A stretch of DNA of 64,000 bases from NCBI GenBank assembly GCA_050313895.1, contig JBNPMI010000005.1. One strand, 5' to 3'. Of the stretch, positions 53,701 through 61,509 are shown piece by piece (within the stretch, counting starts at the first letter, position 1; each line of letters begins with the position of its first letter). The translations under genes were made by a program, and so were the position numbers. Under the pieces are notes generated by a model. That model had not been told where the DNA came from and searched no databases. It was given only the letters and a program-made list of their open reading frames with translations. Origin of the DNA: JALFST01 sp022779285. GTDB lineage: Bacteria; Bacillota; Clostridia; Tissierellales; Peptoniphilaceae.

Positions 53701-54430
53701 GGGAGCGAAAGCCGAAATTTTTGTGATTAACAATCAAAGTGCGTCTTCTATTCAGCGAAGTGTCGAGGCCTTTGCCGAAGCCATGCACGGTGCACAAATG
53801 GTATTCATACCGGGAGGATTTTCCGGCGGGGACGAGCCGGATGGCAGCGGTAAATTCATCACGGCATTTTTCCAGAGTGCTCCTGTACGGGAGGCCGTGG
53901 GGGATCTGATGGATCATCGTGAAGGATTGATGCTCGGTATTTGTAACGGTTTTCAGGCATTGATCAAGCTGGGACTTTTGCCCTACGGTCATATTACCGA
54001 GCCCGCGGAAGACTCTCCGACCCTGACTTTTAACACAATCGGACGCCATCAGTCGAAAATTGTACGGACACGTATTGTGTCCACGCTTTCTCCTTGGTTG
54101 TCGCAAACACAGCCGGGTGAGATCTACTCCGTACCGATTTCTCATGGAGAGGGACGCTTGATTGCTGATGATCTCCAAATTCGAAGGCTTATAGAGCAGG
54201 GACAAATTGCAACGCAATATGTGGATTTGCAGGGCAATGCCTCTAACGCAATCCAATTCAATCCCAACGGCTCGACGTACGCGATCGAAGGAATCACCTC
54301 ACCGGATGGCCGCATTTTAGGGAAAATGGGACATAGTGAGCGCATCGGAAAAAATCTATATCGCAATGTACCTGGCCGGTATGATATCCATCTTTTTGAT
54401 GCGGCAGTCAGGTACTTTCGCGGAAACTGA
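50720..54430 (+). CDS. purL: FGAM synthase, single-chain type
   Basis: Converts FGAR to FGAM with glutamine and ATP. The 1236-residue polypeptide joins the synthetase halves and a C-terminal glutaminase domain, as in other clostridia and unlike the PurS-PurQ-PurL complex. Synthetase motifs include KNETHNHPTEIEPFGGAATC near residue 312. The glutaminase has the nucleophile C1075 in LGICNGFQALI and the histidine/glutamate pair in ISHGEGRL. So this amidotransferase keeps its nucleophile, in contrast to PurF. AAGGAGGAG precedes the ATG. It is the last gene of the purine operon. Confidence 0.96.
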   Translation: MIFRTYVEKKPEFAEEARQLFHELKQMPGFDALESVRVINRYDAEGLSEEMFQHAVKTVLSEPQVDLVYEKPDIAGAQAFVVEALPGQFDQRADSAAQCIQILSQGERPLVRSAKVYALYGELSEKSLDAVKHFVINPVEAREASWELPQTLSWSSQHPDAVATVEGLMDAGEEDLRKLLKEYAFAMDLDDLRFCQSYFQSESRNPTLTEMRVIDTYWSDHCRHTTFQTELDSVRFEEETLQMAFERYLSVRKQLGRRKPICLMDVATIAARYLKKQGKLDKLDESEEINACTVKINVDVDGVSEPWLLLFKNETHNHPTEIEPFGGAATCIGGAIRDPLSGRSYVYAAMRVTGAADPRKPLAETLPGKLPQKKIVTTAAAGYSSYGNQIGLATGIVDEIYHEGYEAKRMEIGAVIAAAPEKNVRRAKPAPGDAVILLGGRTGRDGCGGATGSSKSHTLQSLELCGAEVQKGNAPEERKLQRLFRNPEVCCMIKRCNDFGAGGISVAIGELAPGLDIQLDAVPKKYEGLDGTELAISESQERMAIVIERDQVETMIRYANAENVEATLVATVTEKPRLVMHWQGQVIVDISREFLDSNGASKHVDVDVESPKWKSQPFAKNFSEGMRKVAEDLNTCSKRGLSERFDSTVGAGSILMPFGGRMQRTPIQAMVHQIPLEKGHTDSCSFMAWGYNPKIMEQSPYHGAYLAVVESVSKLISTGASFTDVYLSFQEYFERLEKDPKRWGKPLAALLGALDAQLDLEIGAIGGKDSMSGSFEDRHVPPTLVSFAVTTGTAGTVCSPELKKAGNLLYWIRPKVENQLPKAQSLRAIYAAIHQWIRDRQVVSAYTPGMGGIGEAVMKMSFGNQLGAVLNSDIDESDLFRDCYGSFIVETKQKLQNDNPLFEILSLGTVIANPDIVRGEEKIAIGELLERTEAVLEGIFPNHPNTEETDPAVIAPYKGQLFAASNGIAAPKALIPVFPGTNCEYESARAVTEAGAKAEIFVINNQSASSIQRSVEAFAEAMHGAQMVFIPGGFSGGDEPDGSGKFITAFFQSAPVREAVGDLMDHREGLMLGICNGFQALIKLGLLPYGHITEPAEDSPTLTFNTIGRHQSKIVRTRIVSTLSPWLSQTQPGEIYSVPISHGEGRLIADDLQIRRLIEQGQIATQYVDLQGNASNAIQFNPNGSTYAIEGITSPDGRILGKMGHSERIGKNLYRNVPGRYDIHLFDAAVRYFRGN

Positions 54431-54460
54431 AAAACAAATCAGAAGAAATTGAAGATCTGC

Positions 54461-54493
54461 AAAAAGGCCGGCGAATAGGACGCCGGCCTTTTT
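54461..54493 (+). terminator. Terminator of the purine operon
   Basis: AAAAAGGCCGGCG and CGCCGGCCTTTTT form a perfect 13-bp stem with a 7-base loop; the symmetrical A and T ends make it potentially bidirectional. Confidence 0.95.
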
Positions 54494-54716
54494 GTGATCG
54501 ATGTTGTTTCCTTCTGAGGTATAAAAGAAATCGGAACGGAAAATCAATACCGATTTTCCTGTCCAAGGACGCTCCCGTTGGTTGCTCTCCGTCTCTGACA
54601 AGTCAAAAGGAATATCCTGTAAAAAAGCCGCCGGGAAAAGCTATGTATCAGAAGCAGCTTGGACCGGTATGTCTTGACAGTTAAGACTGACGGACACACC
54701 CTCCTCTCATAGCCAC
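54494..54716. other. Spacer between the purine operon and tRNA-Ala
   Basis: No convincing gene lies here. A perfect 8-bp hairpin (GGAAAATC and GATTTTCC, 54538-54559) without a T-run and a smaller GTCTT/AAGAC hairpin near 54672-54688 are the only structures seen. Confidence 0.5.
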
Positions 54717-54745
54717 TTGAAAACTCAATTGTACTCGACTATAAT
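54717..54745 (+). promoter_or_regulatory. Promoter of tRNA-Ala
   Basis: TTGAAA, a 17-base spacer and TATAAT, 21 bases before the 5' end of the tRNA. Confidence 0.85.
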
Positions 54746-54766
54746 AACAAAGTCGAAAACAATTTT

Positions 54767-54839
<73 letters not shown>

Positions 54840-54901
54840 TTACAAAAAAATCCTTACACTGTGTTTTTATCAAATGCATTCGGATTTGTTTTCATAATTG
54901 A

Positions 54902-54933
54902 GGAGGTCTATGTGTATTAGACTTCCTTTTTTT
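54902..54933 (+). terminator. Terminator of tRNA-Ala
   Basis: GGAGGTCTA and TAGACTTCC (one G-T pair) form a 9-bp stem with a 7-base loop followed by seven T. Confidence 0.8.
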
Positions 54934-54949
54934 GTATGACGAGCATGTT

Positions 54950-55315
54950 CTAACCGTAAACTCAAGGCATAATTCTGCAAGTAAACGATAAAAGTATTAG
55001 AACGTATTCCGTGAGGTCTCGCTAAAGAGATAGCAGTAACAACGAATAGCGGGAAGTCAGTAGAGGTCATTATGCATAAAGCAGAAGGACTGAACAATAT
55101 AAATTGCAGTATTGAAAAGGTTATAGTTATGACTTGATGGAGTACAAGAATTGGCGTATCCAATTTTCAAGATTCAAAGAATAAAAGGATAAAATTAATT
55201 AACAGTAACAAATATATAATACAATGCAAAAGAATATTGAGCCGTCCGGTACCGAACGGTATGCTGGTTATGTGGTGTGAGAGGGCTATTAAATTGGCCC
55301 TGTTCGATTGATATT
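54950..55315 (+). mobile_element. Probable remnant of a group II intron RNA
   Basis: No coding frame is credible here. At 55239-55270 a 32-base hairpin begins GAGCC and ends GGTTA, giving the AGC/GTT pairing of the domain V catalytic triad. It is followed by GTGGTGTGAGAGGGC and a hairpin AGGGC/GCCCT (55282-55301) in the place of domain VI. The upstream text around 55030-55110 (GCGGGAAGTCAGTAGAGGTC) resembles the conserved intron core ahead of the reverse transcriptase gene. No reverse transcriptase is present. The assignment rests on eye-matching and memory, so an intron covariance-model search is decisive. Confidence 0.45.
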
Positions 55316-55387
55316 CCTCAATAATTATGAGCATAATATTTTCAGAGTATTGTGTCTGCATATGAGGATGAACATGATGAAGAATAA

Positions 55388-55578
55388 ATGACGATCAAAG
55401 AAGCTGCTGAAAAATAGGAGATCGCACCAGATGGATCAACCCGCTATGCCATGAAGGCAGGATCGATGATGCCGTGAAATTGGGCACGTCATTTGCCATC
55501 CCTTCCGAAGCTGAAAAGCCGGAAGAGAGAAGAACAAAGAGTTGCAAATACATCAAGAAAAAAGACGAAAGGCTGTAA
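55388..55578 (+). pseudogene. Broken small helix-turn-helix protein gene
   Basis: The frame starts MTIKEAAEK, meets TAG at 55415-55417 where homologues have Trp, and continues EIAP; then a one-base deletion near 55430 shifts the frame. From 55432 the other frame reads WINPLCHEGRIDDAVKLG, TSFAIPSEAEKPEERR and KYIKKKDERL up to TAA at 55576-55578. Put together it is a 60-residue excisionase/MerR-like DNA-binding protein of a type often paired with an AlbA_2-domain gene, which follows here. One nonsense and one frameshift mutation make it non-functional. Confidence 0.8.
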
Positions 55579-55582
55579 TGCT

Positions 55583-55796
55583 ATGAGCGAAGTATTGACA
55601 TCAGAAAGCTTGATGAATACAAGGAAGCTAACCGCAGGGAAGTCAAGACTGCCAGAGACAATCTTCCTATCAGCCTGCGGGTCACCTGTTCTTTTTTGCC
55701 AACTGCTACGGCGGCGTTATGATTCTTGGAGTAAAAGAGCTGTATGAATCAGTGAAGGTGGATAGAGAAAAACAAACGTCATCTTGGGAGGAACAA
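55583..55796 (+). pseudogene. Truncated, frameshifted AlbA_2-domain protein gene
   Basis: After ATG AGC GAA GTA a shift leads to the frame DIRKLDEYKEANRREVKTAR, DNLPISLRV; a second shift restores FANCYGGVMILGVKELYESV near 55697. This is the N-terminal AlbA_2 (schlafen-type) domain of the ATP-binding or RNA/DNA-binding proteins that follow the HTH gene in other genomes. Only about 70 of several hundred residues remain; the rest is replaced by the acetyltransferase gene. The last piece is in frame with that gene, which makes its open frame look longer than it is. Confidence 0.75.
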
Positions 55797-57239
55797 ATGA
55801 CTGAGCGATTCTTTTTTGAAAGACCCTCTTCAGCGAGAAAAGCTGATATTACTGAATATCTGAATGAGTTCGTTGCTGTTGGATCCGAGATCAATGGCAG
55901 CGGCTCCTTGGACAGAATACTCTCAGGCTGGACTTTTGAACAGGCGCTTGACAGATGCCTGAAAATGGAGAATAAGGAGTATGCTGAAAAGGTGGACAGG
56001 TGTCCTGGAAAAACATTCCTCTTGATTCGTGAAAATGACAACAGGCTTGTTGGAACAGTAAATGTTCGCTGGGATCTGAATGAGGAAATGCTTCGTTTCG
56101 GCGGACACATCGGATACGGAATTAGACCCTCTGAGCGAAGAAACGGGTATAATAAAATCAATTTGTATCTTGCTTTGAAGGAAGCTATGAAGTTAGGGTT
56201 GGATCGTGTCAGGATAGATTGCTCCGTTTCTAATAATGCTTCAGATAAAACGATACAAGCACTCGGCGGCGTTCTGGAGAGGTGTGGGAAAGATCCTGCA
56301 GACGGCAAAATAACAAATGTTTATTGGATCAATGTGGAAGAGTCTCTGATAAAATATAGAGCTGCTTATGAGCCTTACATTGCTTTGCCTGCCCTGGACA
56401 TACAGGAGTTCAGGCTGAATGATCTTCAGCCATCACAGTTTTACATTTCAGAGAAAAAGCTTCATGATATTGAGGCTTGGCTGGATCCGGCGGACCTGTC
56501 CGGTTTTGAACCGATCCCGGTCAAAATACTGGATGGTATCCCTGTCATGACAGACGGACATACCAGGGCTGTCGCTGCTCTTAGGGCTGGACTTGATGCC
56601 GTTCCGCTGATTTGGGATGAAGATGATCTCGACTGGGATATGTACAGGGTTTGTGTGAAAGCGTGCAGGGAAAAGCAGATCCTCTCTCCCGCAGGCCTTT
56701 TGTCACGGATTATTCCCGGGGAAGACTATAAAAACAAATGGGACGAATGGTGTGATATTATGCAGACTGAAATAAGACGAAACAGAATATCAATCAGGCG
56801 ATATACGGAAAATGACATTCCGGATGTAATCGCCTTTGAGAATTGTCTTCGCATAGAAGAGAATATTTGGGGATGGGAAATCAATGAGGCCTATGTGGAT
56901 AGTGTTACCCGAAGTTTCCATGATAGCAGGTTTGATAACGCCATATCCTTCCTTGCGTATATGAATAACCGGGTAGTCGGCAGGATTGATGCGGTACTGG
57001 TTCCTTCTTATTTTGACGGATCTGTAAAAGCTTATCTGGATTGGATTTGTGTGTTAAAGAGTTGTCGGCATCAAGGTGTTGCACAGGCCTTGCTCGATGA
57101 ACTGAAAAAGAAATTGAAAGATCAGGGTGTCGATACGCTGGTCGCCTTGACTGCCAGCAACGATGAAGCACAGCGATTCTACAAAAGCATCCCGGATTCA
57201 GAAATGCATGATATAGGGATTTGGATTACCATTAAGTAA
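55797..57239 (+). CDS. GNAT / ParB-like / GNAT fusion protein
   Basis: A 480-residue three-part protein. Residues 1-190 are a GNAT acetyltransferase with the acetyl-CoA loop RPSERRNGYNKINL (about 112-125). Residues about 215-280 resemble the ParB/Srx-like fold: YISEKKLHDIEAWL, then PVKILDGIPVMTDGHTRAVA, where DGHTRAVAA recalls the DGHHR box. Residues about 330-480 are a second GNAT domain with the loop CRHQGVAQALLDEL and a C-terminal NDEAQRFYKS. Substrates are unknown; such domains acetylate small molecules or proteins. GGGAGG lies 5 bases before the ATG at 55797; the longer frame runs back into the AlbA_2 remnant. It stands in a decaying accessory region but is itself intact. Confidence 0.75.
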   Translation: MTERFFFERPSSARKADITEYLNEFVAVGSEINGSGSLDRILSGWTFEQALDRCLKMENKEYAEKVDRCPGKTFLLIRENDNRLVGTVNVRWDLNEEMLRFGGHIGYGIRPSERRNGYNKINLYLALKEAMKLGLDRVRIDCSVSNNASDKTIQALGGVLERCGKDPADGKITNVYWINVEESLIKYRAAYEPYIALPALDIQEFRLNDLQPSQFYISEKKLHDIEAWLDPADLSGFEPIPVKILDGIPVMTDGHTRAVAALRAGLDAVPLIWDEDDLDWDMYRVCVKACREKQILSPAGLLSRIIPGEDYKNKWDEWCDIMQTEIRRNRISIRRYTENDIPDVIAFENCLRIEENIWGWEINEAYVDSVTRSFHDSRFDNAISFLAYMNNRVVGRIDAVLVPSYFDGSVKAYLDWICVLKSCRHQGVAQALLDELKKKLKDQGVDTLVALTASNDEAQRFYKSIPDSEMHDIGIWITIK

Positions 57240-57987
57240 CAAAAAAACTTCTGGTTATAAAGCCTGATGCGCAATCCTTCGTTTTGGATAAATGCAATTT
57301 GACAATGCTTACTTTATTATCTGAACCACGGATTCTTTTTTCGGCGACTTTTTTACAGGATATTCCTTTCGCCGGCTTTGTTCTGCTTTCCCGTTCTGCA
57401 ACGGTGAATCGGGTCTTGTCCTTCGCAGCTGTCAGCCTTTTTGCTTTATCGCAAGCTCAAAACGGCTTTCCCGATTGTACGTTCATGGTCATTCATAAAC
57501 TGAGTGCCATGCTCCACAGGAATGGTATGAATGGGAAAGCAAATGCATTCTTTTGGGACATATTGGATGCTAATTTGCACTTTGTCCCCCGAAAACTTTC
57601 CCGCCAGCCCTTTATAGTGAGTGCAGCTTTTTCGTCGGCATACCGGACTTGAAAAACCTTTCTTCCGAATTTGATGACATATGCTCTTAAAGCATCTGGA
57701 AGCTCCCTTGGGACGACAACGCGCATACACCTCTGCCAGGCCATAAATATCATTTCATTTGAGCATACGTCGAATCAAGGAGTTCTTCAGTATGCGCCGT
57801 AGGGATTGTTTTCGGCCTTCGGGAACGCAGTGACAGGATTCTTGCCGTGCCGTCGTATCGCTCCGGTTGAGGTTATACAAATTGACGACAGGTATGATCC
57901 CTTCGTGCTGCCTTACTCACGCCATGCTTGAGTGCATATTCGCAGACTTTTTGATGATATCTTATTTTTTCGGTGATCATCTTACTC
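57240..57987. other. Intergenic stretch without a recognisable gene
   Basis: Open frames of 85-122 codons exist on both strands (57284-57652 plus, 57446-57753 minus) but none has an RBS or a recognised motif. The minus-strand text near 57630-57753 (PRELPDALRAYVIKFG, then DEKAALTIKGWRESF) has protein-like composition and may be the remnant of a lost gene. No inverted-repeat ends of an insertion sequence were found. Confidence 0.4.
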
Positions 57988-58053
57988 AAGAGGAGCTTCT
58001 TTCGATGCAACGTGTTTGTGGATAAACACATTGTATCGGAGCGCCTCTTTTAT
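57988..58053. repeat. Long imperfect inverted repeat, possible terminator
   Basis: The outer arms AAGAGG (57988-57993) and CCTCTT (58044-58049) enclose an inner 15-bp arm pair, 58003-58017 with 58024-58038, having one mismatch and one G-T pair. A T-rich run (TTTTATTATTTT) follows on the plus strand. It could be a terminator, a small structured RNA or the end of a lost mobile element. Confidence 0.55.
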
Positions 58054-58248
58054 TATTTTGAAAGTGTCACATATGTCTTACTACATTACACATATGCTAA
58101 ATAACCGTGGACCGTATTGTCAAAGTGTGCAAAATACAGGCTTGAGAATACTTTCGATCATTTGAACAAATTTTGATTTCCGGATATGATGATATCAAGA
58201 AAATCCATGCACCGGGAACCATCGCAGAGCAAAGGAAAGGCATATTTC

Positions 58249-58277
58249 TTGCAGTTTTTTCTTTCACAACCTACAAT
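58249..58277 (+). promoter_or_regulatory. Candidate promoter of degV
   Basis: TTGCAG, a 17-base spacer and TACAAT, 55 bases before the degV ATG. Confidence 0.55.
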
Positions 58278-58332
58278 AAACAAGTAAGAAATCGACCGGG
58301 CATTGCCCATACTATGGAAAAAGGAGCTGAGC

Positions 58333-59202
58333 ATGAGTTATCAGATAATCACCGATGTGACTGCAGATATTGATTTGAGTTTGTATAAAGGGTTACCCGA
58401 ACCGATCATCATTCCCATGGAGGTCATCATGGGAGGACAGACGTATATTTATGGCAAGGACGGAACCATTACTGTTGAAGAATTTTATGAGCGGCTGCGC
58501 AGCGGAGAAGCTGCACAGACCTCGCAGATCAATCCGACGGTATATACCGAATATTTTCGAAAAATTTTAGAAGAAGGCAAGGATGTCCTTTACCTATGCT
58601 TTTCTTCCGGACTGTCAGGAACCATTCAAAGTGCGATTTTGTGTATGGAGAAGCTTCGGGAAGAATTTCCGGATCGGAAGCTTTATTGTGTGGATACTTT
58701 AGCTGCCTCCGCGGGAGAGGGCTTATTCGTTGAGGGAGTTCTTCGAAAGCAAGCGGAAGGACTTTCCATTGAGGAAGTCGTTGCATGGGCAGAGGAGCAT
58801 AAACTGTTCATGTGCCATTGGTTTACCGTAGATTCTTTGGATCATTTGCGTCGAGGGGGCCGCGTATCGGCAGCAGCGGCTTTTTTAGGAACGGCATTGC
58901 AGATTAAGCCGGTGCTTCATGTATCGGAGGAAGGCAAATTGATTCCGATGGAAAAGGCTCGCGGTCAGAAAAAAGCTATTCAATCTCAGGTCAGACATAT
59001 TGCGGAGGGCTGGAAGCCGGAGCTTGGAAAGCGCGTATGGATTGGACATGGAGATTGTATGGAAAGAGCTCAGGAGCTGGCAGAGAAAGTCCGTGAACTT
59101 TATGCGGACGCGCAGATCGATATTGTGCCCATCGGCCCGGTCATCGGTGCTCATGCAGGTCCGGGAGTTTTGTCGTTGTTCTATTGGGGAAGCAATCGTT
59201 AA
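58333..59202 (+). CDS. DegV-family fatty-acid-binding protein
   Basis: A 289-residue DegV protein; members bind a fatty acid and the FakB group hands it to the kinase FakA for phosphorylation. The N-terminus YQIITDVTADIDLSL, the lipid-site TSQINPTVYTEYF, FSSGLSGTIQSA and RRGGRVSAAAAFLGT are typical. AAAGGAG lies 8 bases before the ATG at 58333; an upstream in-frame TTG is not supported. No fakA is nearby. It marks the return to ordinary chromosomal genes after the accessory stretch. Confidence 0.92.
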   Translation: MSYQIITDVTADIDLSLYKGLPEPIIIPMEVIMGGQTYIYGKDGTITVEEFYERLRSGEAAQTSQINPTVYTEYFRKILEEGKDVLYLCFSSGLSGTIQSAILCMEKLREEFPDRKLYCVDTLAASAGEGLFVEGVLRKQAEGLSIEEVVAWAEEHKLFMCHWFTVDSLDHLRRGGRVSAAAAFLGTALQIKPVLHVSEEGKLIPMEKARGQKKAIQSQVRHIAEGWKPELGKRVWIGHGDCMERAQELAEKVRELYADAQIDIVPIGPVIGAHAGPGVLSLFYWGSNR

Positions 59203-59297
59203 AAAATGGGAATCATCATAACGCCATTACAAGAATGCTCTTTGTAGCAATTGACGGAATGCCGATTGGGTAGATAAAAGCTTTCTATGAGCATGAT

Positions 59298-59335
59298 AAA
59301 AAATGCCGCAGCATGCATTGCCTGTGGCGTTTTTT
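59298..59335 (+). terminator. Terminator of degV
   Basis: AAAATGCCGCAG and CTGTGGCGTTTT form a 12-bp stem with two G-T pairs, followed by a T-run. Confidence 0.85.
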
Positions 59336-59337
59336 GG

Positions 59338-59348
59338 TATAATATAAT
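59338..59348 (+). promoter_or_regulatory. Tandem -10 elements before glnN
   Basis: TATAATATAAT offers two overlapping TATAAT boxes 55-60 bases before the glutamine synthetase gene. The -35 region falls inside the degV terminator and is weak, so an activator may be needed. Confidence 0.45.
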
Positions 59349-59402
59349 ATCTTTTTTGAGGGATCCCAACAGTGCAATGCGTGAATGTGAAAAGGAGTCG
59401 AT

Positions 59403-61481
59403 ATGTCAAAACCATTTGATGACTTTGGAAAATATTTATTTAACAGACCTACCATGAAGGAACGCCTTCCGAAGCCGGTCTATGCGGAGTATATTGCGGC
59501 CATGAAGGATGAGGGAGTGATTTCCAGAGAAACAGCCGATGCGATCGCTCATGCGATGAAGACCTGGGCAATGGAGCTGGGTGCAACGCATTATTGTCAT
59601 TGGTTTCAGCCTCTGAATGGGAAAACAGCGGAAAAGCATGATTCTTTTTTACAGCCGGATGAAGAAGGCAAGCCCATTACCAGACTTTCGGGAAAGTCGT
59701 TAATCAAGGGGGAGACCGACGGATCTTCTTTTCCGAACGGAGGCTTACGAGACACCTTTGAAGCACGCGGATATACTTTTTGGGACACCTCCTCCTACGC
59801 CTTTGTTAGAGAGCACGTGTTGTATATTCCCAGTATTTTTATGAGCTACCGGGGGGAGAAGCTGGATCTGAAGATGCCCCTTCTGCGAGCGCGTCGTGCG
59901 CTCAATCAACAGGCGACACGCGTGCTGCATCTTTTGGGACGGACCGAGGTGGAATACGTTGAACCCATGCTCGGACTTGAGCAGGAATATTTTTTGGTTG
60001 ACAGAAAGCAGGCTGCACAGCGCCCCGATTTGAAATACTGTGGTCGTGCACTTTTTTCGGCGGACATGCCCAAGGGCGGAGATTATCAGGATACGTATTT
60101 TCGTCGTGTGAGCGAGTCTGTTTCCGATTTTATGCGTGAGGTCAATCAGGTCTGCTGGTCTTTAGGTATATATGCTACCGTAGAGCATAACGAGGTCGCA
60201 CCCGGACAATACGAATTTTCTTCAATATTCGGAGAAGCCATCCCTACGGTGGATCAAAATATGATTGTGATGGATGTATTACAGCGTGTCGCTCATCGGC
60301 ACGGCTTTGAATGTCTGCTTCATGAGAAGCCGTTTTCCGGCATGAACGGATCGGGAAAGCACAATAACTTTTCCCTCATTGCATCGGATGGGGACAATCT
60401 TTTCGATCCGGGAGATCAGCAGCCGGAGGATCTGCAGTTTTTGGTATTTATTTCCGCATTTGTGGCGGCGGTAGATCGCCATCAGCTTCTGTTGCGTATG
60501 GCTTGCTGTGATGAGGGCAATGATCATAGATTAGGAGGAAATGAAGCTCCTCCCGTGATCATGTCCATCAATATGGGCACAGCTCTCCATCATCTTTTTG
60601 AAGAGCTAGCAAAAACAACGGATATCACTCCGGTAAAATTGACACAGCTGATTGCTCCCGCCATCAGCTTCTCTAATGTATCTGTCGATGCGACAGATCG
60701 CAACCGCACATCACCGGTATCCTTCACAGGGAATCGCTTTGAGCTGCGAATGCTCGGGTCTTCCATGAATGCATCGTCGCTCAACACGTTTTTGTTTTCC
60801 GCATTGGCGGAATCATTGGAGGATATTGCAGATCGCCTGGAAGGCATGGATCACGATCCCGGTTCTCTTCATGCGTCAATTATGCAGATTTGTCATGATA
60901 TTTTGCATGAGCATCAAAGGATTCTTTTTGACGGAGACGGCTATTCCAAGGCATGGGAGGAGGAAGCTGATCGCCGCGGTCTCAAAAATTGTGCGGAATA
61001 CTATGATTCGATTGATGCTCTTCTTGACCCGGACACGATTCGTGTGTGCGAGCATTTCGATGTTTTAAACAAGACGGAGCTTATTGCGCGTAGAGATGTT
61101 TTGATTCATCAATATACGCACTCAGTCAAAACACAGGCTCGTATTTTGACACGAATGGCGCAGGAGGGAATTTACCCGGCACTTCTTCAATATCAAATGG
61201 AACTGGAAAAAGTCGCTTGCACAGGCTATTCTCAATCAGCGCTACGCAGAGCAAAGCAAAATGCCGAGTGGATGGACGCCCTGGATGCGCAAACACTGGA
61301 TATGACGGAGCTGATCAACCAGGTAGCAGACTATGACAGCATCGAAGAAATCGCACGTGGCATGAAAGACCAGGTGCGTCCGAAAATGGAGAAGCTGACA
61401 CGTCTGATGAATGAAATCGAGCTCAACACTCCAAGCTCCGTTTTCCCTTATCCCACACAAGATCAGCTTGTCATTCAATAA
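59403..61481 (+). CDS. glnN: Glutamine synthetase type III
   Basis: Makes glutamine from glutamate, ammonia and ATP. At 692 residues it belongs to the large type III group, not the 440-residue GlnA. Recognisable parts are the N-terminal MKERLPKPVYAEY, the substrate region GETDGSSFPNGGLRDTFEAR, GLEQEYFLVD, VEHNEVAPGQYEFSSIF and FSGMNGSGKHNNFSL. Type III enzymes form double hexameric rings. AAAAGGAG precedes the ATG. Glutamine is the nitrogen donor for PurL. Confidence 0.95.
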   Translation: MSKPFDDFGKYLFNRPTMKERLPKPVYAEYIAAMKDEGVISRETADAIAHAMKTWAMELGATHYCHWFQPLNGKTAEKHDSFLQPDEEGKPITRLSGKSLIKGETDGSSFPNGGLRDTFEARGYTFWDTSSYAFVREHVLYIPSIFMSYRGEKLDLKMPLLRARRALNQQATRVLHLLGRTEVEYVEPMLGLEQEYFLVDRKQAAQRPDLKYCGRALFSADMPKGGDYQDTYFRRVSESVSDFMREVNQVCWSLGIYATVEHNEVAPGQYEFSSIFGEAIPTVDQNMIVMDVLQRVAHRHGFECLLHEKPFSGMNGSGKHNNFSLIASDGDNLFDPGDQQPEDLQFLVFISAFVAAVDRHQLLLRMACCDEGNDHRLGGNEAPPVIMSINMGTALHHLFEELAKTTDITPVKLTQLIAPAISFSNVSVDATDRNRTSPVSFTGNRFELRMLGSSMNASSLNTFLFSALAESLEDIADRLEGMDHDPGSLHASIMQICHDILHEHQRILFDGDGYSKAWEEEADRRGLKNCAEYYDSIDALLDPDTIRVCEHFDVLNKTELIARRDVLIHQYTHSVKTQARILTRMAQEGIYPALLQYQMELEKVACTGYSQSALRRAKQNAEWMDALDAQTLDMTELINQVADYDSIEEIARGMKDQVRPKMEKLTRLMNEIELNTPSSVFPYPTQDQLVIQ

Positions 61482-61509
61482 GACTTAAGACTGAAGAAAA
61501 GGAGACGGT

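Noticed and set aside
54870..55163. 97-codon minus-strand open frame after tRNA-Ala
   Set aside because: No RBS or motif, and the region is better explained as structured intron RNA remnant.
55719..55796. Extended N-terminus of the GNAT fusion gene
   Set aside because: These 26 codons read as the AlbA_2 remnant (GVKELYESV), and the RBS is at 55786-55791, so the gene starts at 55797.
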